64,000 nucleotides of DNA from positions 1,984,001 through 2,048,000 of the forward strand of contig CP000474.1 of assembly GCA_000014925.1 (NCBI GenBank), read 5' to 3'. Both the position numbers and the translations under genes were made by a program. The notes under the pieces are model-generated. The model saw nothing but the letters and a program-made list of their open reading frames with translations, did no database searches and had not been told where the DNA came from. Below, in pieces: positions 19,528-32,193 of the stretch. The stretch's first letter is position 1. The number at the start of each line of letters is the position of its first letter. The DNA is from Paenarthrobacter aurescens TC1 (GTDB lineage Bacteria > Actinomycetota > Actinomycetes > Actinomycetales > Micrococcaceae).

Positions 19528-19554
19528 GACGCCCGGCGATGTCCCGGGCGTCGT
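19528..19554 (+). terminator. GC-rich hairpin within the trp operon
   Basis: GACGCCCGG pairs with CCGGGCGTC across a short loop in the 132-base gap after the membrane-protein gene. With no T-run it may attenuate or protect the message and not fully terminate. Confidence 0.4.
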
Positions 19555-19601
19555 CAATAAATGGCAGAATGTAAGCAGTATTCATCCTGAGGAGATTTCA
19601 C

Positions 19602-19874
19602 ATGAGCAAAACCACAGTGTCCAACAACCAAGCGGAATCCACCATGGCCAGCCACGCTGACGCCATCGGTCACGGAAACAGCCCGGCTGCCTGGACCTGC
19701 GTACTCGTGATGCTGGTCGGCGCCCTGATTTCCTCCATCGCCTTCGTCATCGCCAGCACCCCGATCTTCGTCGGCGGACTGGTCGTCATGGTGATTGGCC
19801 TGATCGTGGGCTTCGTCATGCGTAAGGCAGGCTACGGAGTTGGCGGCAGCAAGCTGCAGAACAACGGCCACTAA
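19602..19874 (+). CDS. HGxxPAAW-family small membrane protein
   Basis: 90 residues with two membrane segments. The signature HGNSPAAW (29-36) stands just before the first segment, VLVMLVGALISSIAFVIA. GAGGAG lies 7 bases upstream of the ATG. The family is an actinobacterial orphan often placed between trpE and trpC; function unknown. Two bases separate it from trpC. Confidence 0.9.
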   Translation: MSKTTVSNNQAESTMASHADAIGHGNSPAAWTCVLVMLVGALISSIAFVIASTPIFVGGLVVMVIGLIVGFVMRKAGYGVGGSKLQNNGH

Positions 19875-19876
19875 TC

Positions 19877-20695
19877 GTGACCGTTCTTGATGACATCATT
19901 GTTGGCGTCAAGGAGGACATGGAGGTCCGCCGCGGCCTCGTGTCCCTCGCGGAGCTGAAGGAGCGCGCCGCAAACGCTGCTCCTGCTCGTGATGCGTGGG
20001 CAGCCCTGGGTGGCCCTTCATCCATCCGCAACGACCTCAAAGTCATCGCTGAAATCAAGCGCCGCAGTCCATCCAAGGGTGATCTCGCATCCATCGCCGA
20101 TCCTGCGTCCCTCGCAGTGCAGTATGCCGACGGCGGAGCTTCCGTCATCAGCGTCCTCACCGAACAGCGCCGGTTCGGCGGCTCGCTGGCTGACTTCGAC
20201 GCGGTGCGTGCCGCCGTCGAAACGCCGTTGTTGCGTAAGGACTTCACTGTTGACGAGTACCAGATCTGGGAAGCCCGAGCCCATGGCGCCGACCTCATCC
20301 TGCTGATCGTCGCTGCATTGTCCGACGCCGAGCTTGCCGACTTCAGTGCGCTGAGCCATGAGCTTGGAATGAACGTGCTCGTGGAAACCCACACCGAGGA
20401 AGAAATCGAGCGCGCAGTTGCGGCGCAGGCCAAAATCATCGGCATCAATGTCCGCAACCTCAAAACGCTCGACGTCGATCGTTCCGTTTTTGGATCGCTG
20501 GCCGGTTTGATTCCGGCTGAGTCCGTCATCGTGGCCGAATCCGGCGTCCGAGGTCCGGAGGATGTCTCGCATTATGCCGCTGGTGGCGCCAACGCCATCC
20601 TGGTGGGGGAGGCGCTGGTCAGCGACTCCACGCCGCGCGAACGCATCACTGAATTCAAGGCAGCTGGAGCTGCCGCCATCGCCGTCAGGAACTGA
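19877..20695 (+). CDS. trpC: Indole-3-glycerol phosphate synthase
   Basis: 272 residues starting at GTG 19877 (TVLDDIIVGVKEDMEVRR). Motifs are LKVIAEIKRRSPSKG (catalytic Lys and substrate phosphate), LLRKDFTVDEYQI, GINVRNLKTLDVD and VAESGVRG. trpD and trpF are absent from this cluster; in actinobacteria PriA usually replaces TrpF. Confidence 0.97.
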   Translation: MTVLDDIIVGVKEDMEVRRGLVSLAELKERAANAAPARDAWAALGGPSSIRNDLKVIAEIKRRSPSKGDLASIADPASLAVQYADGGASVISVLTEQRRFGGSLADFDAVRAAVETPLLRKDFTVDEYQIWEARAHGADLILLIVAALSDAELADFSALSHELGMNVLVETHTEEEIERAVAAQAKIIGINVRNLKTLDVDRSVFGSLAGLIPAESVIVAESGVRGPEDVSHYAAGGANAILVGEALVSDSTPRERITEFKAAGAAAIAVRN

Positions 20696-20809
20696 GGCAG
20701 TAACTGAATCACGGCGAATAGTTGCAAGGCAGCCCGGGCATAAGCCTGCGGCTGCCTTGTGGCACGTGGAACTACCCAATGAACTAACTGGAACAGGACG
20801 GTGAGACTG

Positions 20810-22186
20810 ATGGTCGACGCGCCAACAGCCGGCTCAGAAGAGAATGCGGCGGACGCATTCCTCCAAGGTGGCCCTTCGCTGCGGAATGCATCGGGGCCCT
20901 ACTTTGGCAGCTATGGCGGACGCTGGATGCCCGAGTCGCTCATCGCCGCCCTTGACGAAGTCCAAGACACTTTTGAGAAAGCCAAAGCTGATCCCGATTT
21001 CATCGCTCAGCTGAAGGACCTCAACAAGAACTACTCCGGCAGGCCTTCCTTGCTGACCGAAGCCAAGCGCTTCTCGGAGCACGCCGGGGGAGCACGTATT
21101 TTCCTCAAGCGCGAGGACCTCAACCACACTGGCTCCCACAAGATCAACAACGTCCTGGGCCAGGCACTCCTCGCGAAGCGCATGGGCAAGACCCGCGTTA
21201 TCGCTGAGACCGGTGCCGGTCAGCACGGCGTTGCGAGTGCCACGGCCGCAGCCCTGCTGGGCCTCGAGTGCGTGGTGTACATGGGTGCGGAGGATTGCCG
21301 TCGGCAGGCCTTGAACGTGGCCCGCATGCAGCTGCTGGGCGCCACGGTTGTTCCGGTAACCAATGGTTCCCAGACGCTCAAGGACGCCATTAACGATGCC
21401 CTTAGGGATTGGGTCTCCAACGTGGAGCACACCCACTACCTTCTGGGCACAGCAGCCGGTGCGCACCCCTTCCCCGCCATGGTCCGCTACTTCCACGAAG
21501 TTATCGGCGAAGAAGCGCGCAGCCAGATCCTGGAGCAAACCGGCAAGCTCCCTGACGCCATTGCTGCATGTATCGGTGGCGGCTCCAACGCCATTGGTTT
21601 GTTCCACGCTTTCCTTGATGACGCTTCCGTGAAGATCTACGGCTTTGAGGCCGGTGGCGAAGGTGTGGAAACGGGCCGCCACGCGGCTGCCATTTCCCTG
21701 GGCCGTCCAGGCGTACTGCACGGTGCCCGCTCCTACCTCATGCAGGACGAGGACGGCCAGACCATCGAGTCCCACTCCATTTCGGCCGGCTTGGACTACC
21801 CGAGCGTTGGTCCGGAGCACTCGTACCTGGCCGACATCGGGCGCGTAACCTATGAGGCCGTTACCGACACAGAGGCCATGGATGCCTTCAGCCTCCTCTG
21901 CCGGACCGAGGGCATCATTCCCGCCATTGAGTCCTCGCACGCCCTGGCCGGTGCCATCAAGATCGGCAAGCGGCTCACGGAGGGCAAGGAAACTCCCTCG
22001 GACGTGACGGTGATCGTCAATCTGTCCGGACGCGGTGACAAGGACGTGGAGACTGCCGCTGCCTGGTTCAACATGTTGGACGAGGAAGGGCACGTCAAGG
22101 GCACTACGCTGTCCACGCGAAAGCCCAAGGGACCAACTGAGCACACGTCCGAAGCAGCCGTGGATGTCAACGAGGACCAGAAGTGA
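20810..22186 (+). CDS. trpB: Tryptophan synthase beta chain
   Basis: 458 residues from ATG 20810 (an in-frame GTG at 20801 is possible). The PLP lysine lies in HTGSHKINN (about residue 110), and the phosphate loop is GGGSNAIG (~256). [16 protein letters not shown] near the start is typical of TrpB1. It joins indole to serine. It overlaps trpA by 1-4 bases. The last 30 residues are a hydrophilic tail. Confidence 0.97.
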   Translation: MVDAPTAGSEENAADAFLQGGPSLRNASGPYFGSYGGRWMPESLIAALDEVQDTFEKAKADPDFIAQLKDLNKNYSGRPSLLTEAKRFSEHAGGARIFLKREDLNHTGSHKINNVLGQALLAKRMGKTRVIAETGAGQHGVASATAAALLGLECVVYMGAEDCRRQALNVARMQLLGATVVPVTNGSQTLKDAINDALRDWVSNVEHTHYLLGTAAGAHPFPAMVRYFHEVIGEEARSQILEQTGKLPDAIAACIGGGSNAIGLFHAFLDDASVKIYGFEAGGEGVETGRHAAAISLGRPGVLHGARSYLMQDEDGQTIESHSISAGLDYPSVGPEHSYLADIGRVTYEAVTDTEAMDAFSLLCRTEGIIPAIESSHALAGAIKIGKRLTEGKETPSDVTVIVNLSGRGDKDVETAAAWFNMLDEEGHVKGTTLSTRKPKGPTEHTSEAAVDVNEDQK

Positions 22187-22998
22187 TGACTGAAGAATTC
22201 GCCAGCAAATCCGCAGGCGCCATTGACCGCGCAAAAGCAGACGGCCGCGCCGCGCTGGTGGGCTACCTCCCCGCGGGCTACCCGACGGTTCAGGAGAGCA
22301 TCGAGGCCGGCATAGCCCTGGCCCGCAACGGTGCTGACCTCATCGAAATCGGCATTCCGTATTCCGATCCAGTGATGGACGGCCCTGTCATCCAGGCCGC
22401 TACCACCGAAGCGATTTCCAACGGATTCCGGGTGTCCAACGTCTTTGACGTGGTTGCCGGCATTACCGCAGCTACTGATGCGGCCGTTCTGGTCATGACG
22501 TACTGGAACCCTGTCATGCGCATGGGCGTGGACGAGTTTTCTCGCCGTTTGGCCGAGGCCGGGGGAGCAGGGCTCATCACCCCGGACCTGGTCCCGGACG
22601 AGGCTCATGAGTGGTTCGAAGCCTCAGATAAGTACGGCTTGGACCGGGTGTTCCTTGTGGCGCCCTCGTCCACTCCGGAGCGACTGGACATGACGGTCAA
22701 GGCAAGCCGCGGCTTCGTCTACGCTGTCTCGATCATGGGTGTCACCGGAACGCGCACCTCCGTCAGCAGCAGCGCTCAAGACGTAGTGGCCCGCGCCCAT
22801 GCGGCCGGTGCCGAACGCGTTTGCGTGGGGTTGGGCGTCTCCAACCCGGATCACGTCCGCGAAATCGCTGCCTATGCGGACGGCGTGATCGTGGGTACGG
22901 CTTTGGTGGCGGCCCTCCGCGATGGCGGCGTGGACGCCGTCGGACAACTCACCAAGAACCTCAGCGCCGGCTTGGGCCGCGCAGCTGCAGAAGCCTAG
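22183..22998 (+). CDS. trpA: Tryptophan synthase alpha chain
   Basis: 271 residues. GTG 22183 and ATG 22186 are adjacent possible starts. Catalytic acids are in [17 protein letters not shown] (Glu near 50, Asp near 61), and [11 protein letters not shown] and GVTGTRTS complete the barrel signatures. Cleaves indole-glycerol phosphate and channels indole to TrpB. Only 21 bases separate it from lgt. Confidence 0.97.
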   Translation: MMTEEFASKSAGAIDRAKADGRAALVGYLPAGYPTVQESIEAGIALARNGADLIEIGIPYSDPVMDGPVIQAATTEAISNGFRVSNVFDVVAGITAATDAAVLVMTYWNPVMRMGVDEFSRRLAEAGGAGLITPDLVPDEAHEWFEASDKYGLDRVFLVAPSSTPERLDMTVKASRGFVYAVSIMGVTGTRTSVSSSAQDVVARAHAAGAERVCVGLGVSNPDHVREIAAYADGVIVGTALVAALRDGGVDAVGQLTKNLSAGLGRAAAEA

Positions 22999-23019
22999 GA
23001 AAAGGAAACAGCGAAGCGA

Positions 23020-24174
23020 ATGCAGACCGTCCTCCACGCAGCGGCAATGGTCCCACTGAGTATCCCGAGCCCATCGTGGTCCGGATTCGACATTCCGCTG
23101 CCGTGGGGGACGTTGCGCATCCACGCTTACGCCCTCTGCATCCTGGCGGGCATCATCGTTGGCCTGTGGCTGACCTCGGCTCGTTGGAAGCGCCGCGGTA
23201 CCCCCGAGGGCAGCCTGTGGGACATCGCCATCTGGGCAATTCCCTTCGGCATCATCGGCGGCCGCCTCTACCACGTGTTCTCTTCACCGGACGCGTACTT
23301 TGGGCCCGGCTTTGACGGCACGGGCGACCTCTCCCTGATTCCCCAGATCCAGCGCGGTGGTCTGGGTATTTGGGGTGCCGTGATCCTTGGCGCTGTTGGT
23401 GCGTGGATCGGCTGCCGGCGTGCCGGCGTCAAACTGACCGCCTTCCTTGACGCAGCTGCCCCCGGACTGTTGCTCGCGCAGGCAATCGGCCGTTTAGGAA
23501 ACTGGTTCAACCAGGAACTCTTCGGCGCTCCCACCACCTTGCCTTGGGGCCTTGAGATTGATCCCGCGAATGCCAACTTCCCGCCGGACATGGCCGCAGG
23601 TACGCTCTTCCACCCCACGTTCCTTTACGAAATGGTGTGGAACCTGGTTGGCGTCGCCATCCTGCTGCTGCTGGACAAGAAGTTCAACTTCCGTTGGGGC
23701 CGGCTCTTCTGGCTGTACGCCGTTTACTACACCCTTGGGCGCGTGTGGATTGAAGCGCTGCGCATTGACGACGCGGAGCAGATAAGCCTCTTTGGCATCA
23801 CTACCAGGCTCAACGTATGGACGAGCATTCTTGTGTTCGTCGCCTCACTGGCAATCTTCTTTATCCTTGGCAGGCGGGGCCGGCCGGTGCCTGATTCTCC
23901 TTATTTGCCGGGCCGCGAGCCTGAAAACGAAACGGAAAAGGAGCCCGTTGCGGTGACCAGCGTCACCAGTCATGATGTGGACGCATCTGTCTCAGATAGT
24001 GGTTCGCGTGGTAATCTCCCAGATAACCAAAGCGATCCGGGCCACGTTGACGAGCCGCAGGAATCAGCAGGGGACGCGGGTAAGGACATCAAGTCCGGTA
24101 CGGGTTCCACATCTGCTGCTACTGCCGCAAGGAAGGCCCCCGGATCCACGCCGAAGGCAGACGACACCAAGTAG
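23020..24174 (+). CDS. lgt: Prolipoprotein diacylglyceryl transferase
   Basis: 384 residues with about seven membrane segments. The Lgt signature GRLGNWFNQELFG (157-169) and the second conserved block HPTFLYEMVWN are present. It transfers diacylglycerol to the lipobox cysteine of lipoproteins at the membrane. Beyond residue ~300 there is an extra hydrophilic Ser/Asp/Glu-rich tail of about 80 residues, as in many actinobacterial Lgt proteins. It follows trpA so closely that it probably shares its transcript. Confidence 0.95.
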   Translation: MQTVLHAAAMVPLSIPSPSWSGFDIPLPWGTLRIHAYALCILAGIIVGLWLTSARWKRRGTPEGSLWDIAIWAIPFGIIGGRLYHVFSSPDAYFGPGFDGTGDLSLIPQIQRGGLGIWGAVILGAVGAWIGCRRAGVKLTAFLDAAAPGLLLAQAIGRLGNWFNQELFGAPTTLPWGLEIDPANANFPPDMAAGTLFHPTFLYEMVWNLVGVAILLLLDKKFNFRWGRLFWLYAVYYTLGRVWIEALRIDDAEQISLFGITTRLNVWTSILVFVASLAIFFILGRRGRPVPDSPYLPGREPENETEKEPVAVTSVTSHDVDASVSDSGSRGNLPDNQSDPGHVDEPQESAGDAGKDIKSGTGSTSAATAARKAPGSTPKADDTK

Positions 24175-24433
24175 TCGCCGTCGGTAAAGGGGCAACAGAG
24201 TCACCGCTCGTAGGGCCCAGTCCACAGCGTCGTGGCACCCCGGAAACCGGATCGCAGCATACCGATGTTCACTGGTCAAGCCGGGGCCAGAGGTCTGCGT
24301 AACTGTTCGTTGCGCTGGATCGGCTGGCCTACAATTCCAATTACTAGCGCTTTGTTGTGCCCGTCACAGGGCAGGCAAGGTGGGGCCAACGTTGTCCCTT
24401 CCATACGCACGATCTCGAGGAAGGACGTCTCCC

Positions 24434-27400
24434 ATGACCCATCTTCATAACCCCGGTTGGTCCGAAAATATCGAACCTCAGGGTGCCATGTCTCCATTCA
24501 AGCGCTTTGCCGCGCTCCCGGAGGCGCAGGGTCTTTACAACCCTGACAAGGAGAAGGACGCCTGCGGCCTGGCAATTATTGCCACGCTTCGCGGGGAACC
24601 GGGATACGACATCGTGGAAGCGGCGCTCACCGCCCTCCGCAATCTCGAACACCGCGGCGCCGTGGGCGCCGACGAAGGTACCGGCGACGGTGCGGGTCTG
24701 CTCATGCAGGTTCCGGACGAGTTCTTCCGGGCCGTCACCGACTTTGAACTGCCTGCCCCTGGCCAGTACGTGGTGGGCACAGCCTTCCTCCCCGCTGAGT
24801 CCCGCGAAGCAGAAACCGCGAAGGCCGGCATTGAAGCGCTTGCAGCCGACGAGGGCCTGACCGTCCTCGGCTGGCGTGAAGTTCCAGTAGTCGCCGATCT
24901 CGTGGGCGCCATGGCACGGGCCTGTATGCCGTACTTCTCGCAGCCGTTCTTTGCATCCGCCACCGGTGAACAGCTTGAGCACAATGAGCTCGACTCCCGC
25001 GCCTGGCGCATCCGCAAGCGTGCCCAGAACAAGTTCGGCGTGTACTTCCCGTCGCTGTCCTCGCGCACCATCGTGTACAAGGGCATGCTGACCACCGCCC
25101 AGCTGGAGCCGTTCTACCCGGACCTTTCGGACAAGCGCTTCAAGACGAAGCTCGCCATTGTCCACTCGCGCTTCTCCACCAACACCTTCCCCTCATGGCC
25201 TTTGGCGCAGCCTTTCCGCACCATCGCCCACAACGGTGAAATCAACACGGTCAAGGGCAACCGCAACTGGATGCGTGCCCGCCAGTCACAGCTGGCCAGC
25301 CCGCTGCTTGGCTCAGTTCCCGAAGAGCTGTACCCCATTTGCACCCCGGGTGCCTCGGACTCTGCTTCCTTCGATGAGGTGGCCGAGCTCCTCTGGCTCT
25401 CCGGCCGTCCGATCACGCACTCGATCATGATGATGATCCCGGAGGCGTGGGAGAACCACGCCACCATGGATCCCGCCCGCCGTGCGTTCTACGAGTACCA
25501 CTCACTGCTCATGGAGCCGTGGGATGGTCCGGCCGCTGTCTCCTTCACGGACGGCAGCCTCGTTGGCGCAACGCTGGACCGCAACGGCCTGCGCCCGGGA
25601 CGCTACTGGATCACCGAAGACGGCCTCATCATCTTCGCCTCCGAAGTTGGCGTGATCGAGGTTGAGCCTTCCAACGTGGTCAAGAAGGGCCGCGTTGCCC
25701 CGGGCAAGATGTTCCTGGTTGACACCGAGGCCGGCCGCATCATTGACGACGCCGAGGTCAAGGCGGAGGTCGCTGCAGCCAATCCATGGGCCGAGTGGCT
25801 CAAGGACAACCTGATCGACATCAATGAACTCCCCGAGCGCGAGCACGTGGTTCACACGGCTGCGTCCGTGAACATCCGTCAGCGGACCTTCGGTTACACC
25901 ACTGAAGAGCTGAAGATCCTGCTCGGACCGATGTCCCGCACCGGCGCCGAGCCCTTGGGCGCCATGGGTTCGGACACTCCCGTAGCCGTGCTTTCCAAGC
26001 GGCCGCGTCTGCTGTTCGACTACTTCGTGCAGTCCTTCGCGCAGGTCACCAACCCGCCGCTGGACGCCATCCGCGAAGAACTCGTCACTTCGCTGAAGTG
26101 CGCCATCGGCCCCAACGGCAACCTGTTGGACGGCAAGCAGGTCCGCCAGCCGCAGATCTCCCTGCCGTTCCCCGTGATCAACAACGATCAACTCGCCAAG
26201 ATCGCGAACATCGAAAGCCCCGACGGCGACCGCATCGCCATGAAGGTCCGCGGCCTATACCGCCCAGAGGGCGGAGAAGCAGCACTCCGTGCGCGCTTGA
26301 CCGAGATCTGTGAGCAGGTTTCCGGTGCGATCAACCGTGGCGTGCAGTACGTTGTGCTGTCCGATCGTGACTCGAATGCGCAGTGGGCTCCGATTCCGTC
26401 GCTCCTGCTGGTCAGTGCAGTCCACCACCACCTGCTCCGCAGCGCCAACCGCACCAAGACCGCGCTCGTGGTCGAGGCCGGCGACGTCCGCGAGACGCAC
26501 CACGTGGCTGTACTCATCGGTTACGGCGCATCTGCCGTCAACCCGTACCTGGCCATGGAATCGGTGGAACAGCTGATCTCCAACGGCGACGTTGTGGGCG
26601 TAACTCCGGAAGACGGCGTCTACAACCTCATCAAGGGCCTCGGCAAGGGTGTCCTGAAGATCATGTCCAAGATGGGCATCTCCACTGTGGCTTCTTACAC
26701 GGGCGCCCAGACGTTCGAGGCCTTGGGCTTGTCCCAGGAGCTCGTAGACGAATTCTTCTCCGGCACGCACTCCCAGTTGGGTGGCGTCGGACTGGACGTC
26801 ATCGCAGCTGAAGTTTCGGCCCGCCACCAGATGGCGTACCCCGAAGGTGGCATTGAGCACCCGCACCAGCCGCTGCTGGGCGGCGGCGAGTACCAGTGGC
26901 GCCGCGACGGCGAACCGCACCTCTTCAACCCGGAGACGGTGTTCCGTCTTCAGCACGCCACCCGCGAACGCCGTTACGACATCTTCAAGTCCTACACCAA
27001 GGGTATTGACGATCAGTCCGAGAACCTGATGACCCTCCGCGGGCTCCTCAAGTTCAAGGATGGCGTGCGTCCGGCCGTTCCGCTCGAGGAAGTGGAGCCC
27101 GTCTCCAGCATCGTGAAGCGTTTCTCCACGGGTGCCATGAGCTACGGTTCCATCTCCAAGGAAGCCCACGAGACCCTGGCAATTGCCATGAACCGTTTGG
27201 GCGCCAAGTCCAACACCGGTGAAGGTGGCGAGGACGTTGACCGCTTGTTGGATCCAGAGCGCCGTTCTGCCATCAAGCAGATCGCTTCGGGCCGCTTCGG
27301 TGTCACCAGCTTGTACCTGACCAACGCCGACGACATCCAGATCAAGATGGCCCAGGGCGCCAAGCCTGGCGAGGGTGGCCAGTTGATGGCCCAGAAGGTC

Positions 27401-29039
27401 TACCCCTGGGTAGCCCGGACGCGTCACTCAACCCCAGGTGTCGGACTCATTTCGCCGCCCCCGCACCACGACATTTACTCGATCGAAGACCTCGCGCAGC
27501 TCATTTACGATGCCAAGCGCGCCAACCCTTCGGCCCGGGTCCACGTGAAGCTGGTGTCGGAAGTCGGGATCGGCACGGTGGCGTCCGGCGTCACCAAGGC
27601 GAAGGCCGACGTCGTGCTTGTTTCAGGTCACGACGGCGGTACCGGCGCCTCGCCGCTGAACTCGCTCAAGCACGCGGGCGTGCCGTGGGAACTCGGCCTC
27701 GCCGAGACCCAGCAGACCCTCATGCTCAACGGTCTGCGTGACCGTGTGGTGGTTCAGGTTGACGGACAGCTCAAGACCGGCCGCGACGTTGTCATTGCTG
27801 CGCTGCTCGGTGGCGAGGAATACGGTTTTGCCACCGCTCCGCTGGTGGTTTCCGGCTGCATCATGATGCGCGTCTGCCACCTGGACACCTGCCCGGTTGG
27901 CGTTGCCACGCAGAACCCTGAGCTGCGCTCCCGGTTCAACGGCAAGCCCGAATTCGTGGTCAACTTCTTTGAGTTCCTCGCAGAAGAAGTCCGCGAAATC
28001 CTGGCCGACCTCGGTTTCCGCAGCTTGGAAGAGGCAATCGGCCACGCCGAAGTCCTGGACACCCGCGAAGCGATCAACCACTGGAAGGCCGAAGGGCTGG
28101 ACCTCGACCCCATCCTGCACGGGCTGGAGTTCGACGACGACGTGCCGCTGCGCAACATGACCGCCCAGAACCACGAGCTGGACAAGCACTTCGATCAGCG
28201 ACTGATCACCATGGCACAGGAAGCACTCAGCGACCGCATGCCCGTCAAGATCACTCTGGACGTCATCAACACGGACCGGTCCGTGGGTACGATGCTCGGC
28301 CACGTGGTGACCAAGACGTTCAGCACCGATGTGCTGGCAACCGACACGATCGATGTGACGCTGAACGGTACCGCGGGCCAGTCCCTCGGCGCTTTCCTGC
28401 CGGCCGGCATCACGCTGCGCATGTTCGGCGACTCCAACGACTACGTGGGCAAGGGCCTCTCCGGTGGACGCATCATCGTTCGTCCGGACCGCACCAACGT
28501 GTTCCAAGCGGAGCAAAACGTCATCGCCGGTAACGTCATCGGCTATGGCGCCACCAGCGGTGAAATGTTCCTGCGTGGCCAGGTTGGCGAACGTTTCCTC
28601 GTCCGCAACTCCGGTGCCACCGCCGTCGTCGAAGGTATTGGCGATCACGGGTGCGAGTACATGACCGGTGGCCAGACGCTGATCATCGGCCGCACGGGCC
28701 GCAACTTCGGTGCCGGCATGTCCGGCGGTACGGCCTATGTGCTGGACCTGCAGCCTGAGCGCGTCAACAAGTTGGCCCTCGACACCGGTGAACTCCAGCT
28801 CCTGGAGCTGGACGCCGAGGACCGCGACATCGTCCACGGCCTGCTCACCAAGCACGTTGAGGAAACCGAATCCGTTTTGGCCGGCCGTCTGCTCGAAAAC
28901 TTCGACGACACCGCCGCCCGCATCACCAAAGTGCTGCCGCGCGACTACGCCGCAGTCCTGCAAACCCGTCTCGACGCCATCGAAGAGGGCCTTGACCCCG
29001 ATGGCGAAGAAGTATGGTCACGAATCCTGGAGGTAACCG

Positions 29040-29047
<8 letters not shown>
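24434..29047 (+). CDS. gltB: Glutamate synthase large subunit
   Basis: 1537 residues from ATG 24434, preceded by GAGGAAGGA at 8 bases; the longer frame starts in leader sequence. The amidotransferase nucleophile is Cys44 in DACGLAII, so a 43-residue propeptide must be removed. Later come the FMN-binding synthase domain ([19 protein letters not shown]), the 3Fe-4S cluster cysteines in [19 protein letters not shown] (about 1140-1153) and the GXGXG beta-helix ([17 protein letters not shown]). It makes two glutamates from glutamine and 2-oxoglutarate. It overlaps gltD by 8 bases. Confidence 0.97.
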
Positions 29048-30497
<1,450 letters not shown>

Positions 30498-30551
30498 CGC
30501 CGGCAGGAACACTTCTTTTACTCAATCAGCATGACTACTTAGGGTAGGTAT

Positions 30552-32045
30552 ATGAGACGCGCGAAAATTGTGGCAACTTTCGGCCCGGCTATCTCCAGCT
30601 TCGAGAACACCCTCGCGGTGCTGGAGGCCGGCGTCGACGTTGCTCGCATGAACATGAGCCACGGCGACTACTCCGTGCATGACACCACCTACGAAAACGT
30701 CCGCAAGGCTGCGGCCCAGCTCGGTAAGCCCGTGGCCATCATGGCCGACCTCCAAGGACCCAAGATCCGTCTGGGCCGCTTTGTTGACGGCCCTCACGAG
30801 TTGGCCGTGGGCGATACGTTCACCATCACCACCGAAGACGTCCCCGGTACCAAGGACATCTGCTCCACCACGCTCAAGAGCCTCACTGAAGACGTCAACG
30901 TGGGCGACGCCCTGCTCATCGACGACGGCAAGGTGGCACTGCGTGCCATCGAGGTTGACGACGTCAAAGTTGTGGCCACTGTGACGGTTGGCGGCAAGGT
31001 CTCCAACAACAAGGGCATCAACCTGCCCGGTGTTGCCGTCAACGTCCCCGCATTGAGCGAAAAGGACGAGGACGACCTCCGTTGGGCCCTCAAGCGCGGC
31101 GCCGACCTCATTGCCCTCTCGTTCGTGCGTGATGCCTCTGACATCAAGCGCGTCCACGAGATCATGGATGAAGAAGGCCGCCGTGTGCCGGTGATCGCCA
31201 AGATCGAAAAGCCGCAGGCCGTGGAGCAGCTCCACGAAATCATCGACGCCTTCGACGCCATCATGGTTGCCCGTGGCGACCTCGGCGTGGAACTGCCGCT
31301 CGAAGAGGTGCCGATCGTCCAGAAGCGCGCCATTGAACTGGCACGCCGCTGGGCCAAGCCTGTCATCGTGGCAACCCAGGTCCTGGAATCCATGATCGAC
31401 AACCCGCGTCCGACGCGCGCCGAGGCTTCCGACTGCGCCAACGCGGTTCTCGACGGCGCCGACGCAGTCATGCTGTCCGGTGAAACCTCCGTTGGCCAGT
31501 ACCCCATCGAGACCGTTAAGGTCATGGCCCGGATCATCGAGTCCACCGAAGTCCACGGCCTTGAGCGCGTCCCCCCGCTGGGCACCAAGCCCAAGACCCG
31601 CGGTGGCGCGATCACCCGCGCCGCCGTCGAGATCGCCGACCAGCTGGATGCCAAGTACATCTGTACTTTCACCCAGTCCGGTGACTCGGCACGACGCCTC
31701 TCGCGTCTGCGCCCGGTCAAGCCGGTCTTCGCCTTCACCCCGGTGGAGCACGTCTGGAACCAGCTGGCCCTCACTTGGGGCATCCAGCCGGTTCTGGTTC
31801 CCTCCGTGGGCCACACCGACGAGATGACCGCACAGGTGGACAAGAGCCTTCTGGAAATGGATCTCGTGGACGAAGGCGACCTGGTTGTCATCGCTGCCGG
31901 TTCCCCTCCCGGACAGGCCGGTTCAACGAACTCGCTGAAGGTCCACAAGGTAGGCGACCTCGCCGACACCTCCAAGACCGACGACGGTTCACGCAAGGAA
32001 CCCGTTGGCCCTTGGCCGGAAAAGAAGTCCAAGGCCAAGAGCTAA
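30552..32045 (+). CDS. pyk: Pyruvate kinase
   Basis: 497 residues starting MRRAKIVATFGPA. Active-site blocks are MSHGDYSVH, KIEKPQAVEQL (catalytic Lys near 218), VARGDLGVELP, and SDCANAVLDGADAVMLSGET. An effector-binding C-terminal domain follows, plus a short Lys-rich tail. It converts PEP and ADP to pyruvate and ATP. Transcribed alone, with a strong terminator. Confidence 0.97.
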   Translation: MRRAKIVATFGPAISSFENTLAVLEAGVDVARMNMSHGDYSVHDTTYENVRKAAAQLGKPVAIMADLQGPKIRLGRFVDGPHELAVGDTFTITTEDVPGTKDICSTTLKSLTEDVNVGDALLIDDGKVALRAIEVDDVKVVATVTVGGKVSNNKGINLPGVAVNVPALSEKDEDDLRWALKRGADLIALSFVRDASDIKRVHEIMDEEGRRVPVIAKIEKPQAVEQLHEIIDAFDAIMVARGDLGVELPLEEVPIVQKRAIELARRWAKPVIVATQVLESMIDNPRPTRAEASDCANAVLDGADAVMLSGETSVGQYPIETVKVMARIIESTEVHGLERVPPLGTKPKTRGGAITRAAVEIADQLDAKYICTFTQSGDSARRLSRLRPVKPVFAFTPVEHVWNQLALTWGIQPVLVPSVGHTDEMTAQVDKSLLEMDLVDEGDLVVIAAGSPPGQAGSTNSLKVHKVGDLADTSKTDDGSRKEPVGPWPEKKSKAKS

Positions 32046-32061
32046 GTTCTTCGCTTTCTTG

Positions 32062-32098
32062 AATGCGGGCTCCGCCAATGGCGGGGCCCGCATTTTTC
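32062..32098 (+). terminator. Terminator of pyk
   Basis: AATGCGGGCTCCGCC pairs with GGCGGGGCCCGCATT (one mismatch) over an AATG loop, followed by TTT. Confidence 0.85.
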
Positions 32099-32134
32099 GT
32101 TCTGATTTTCGGCGAGGACGACTTCTCGGCGAGT

Positions 32135-32180
32135 ACGACGGCGGCCGCCCACCTCGCGTGAGGTGAGCGGCCGCCGTCGT
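32135..32180. terminator. Bidirectional hairpin with ACGACGGCGG stem
   Basis: ACGACGGCGGCCGC pairs with GCGGCCGCCGTCGT; the inner CACCTCGCGTGAGGTG prolongs the stem. It ends the convergent pyk and ANTAR-regulator transcripts. It is the longest of a family of similar hairpins in this window. Confidence 0.8.
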
Positions 32181-32193
32181 GCGTTGCTTTTGC

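Noticed and set aside
20834..22234. 466-codon minus-strand ORF opposite trpB
   Set aside because: Antisense shadow; trpB motifs are unambiguous on the plus strand.
27623..28963. 446-codon minus-strand ORF opposite gltB
   Set aside because: GC-rich antisense frame; the other strand encodes the conserved GltB synthase domain.
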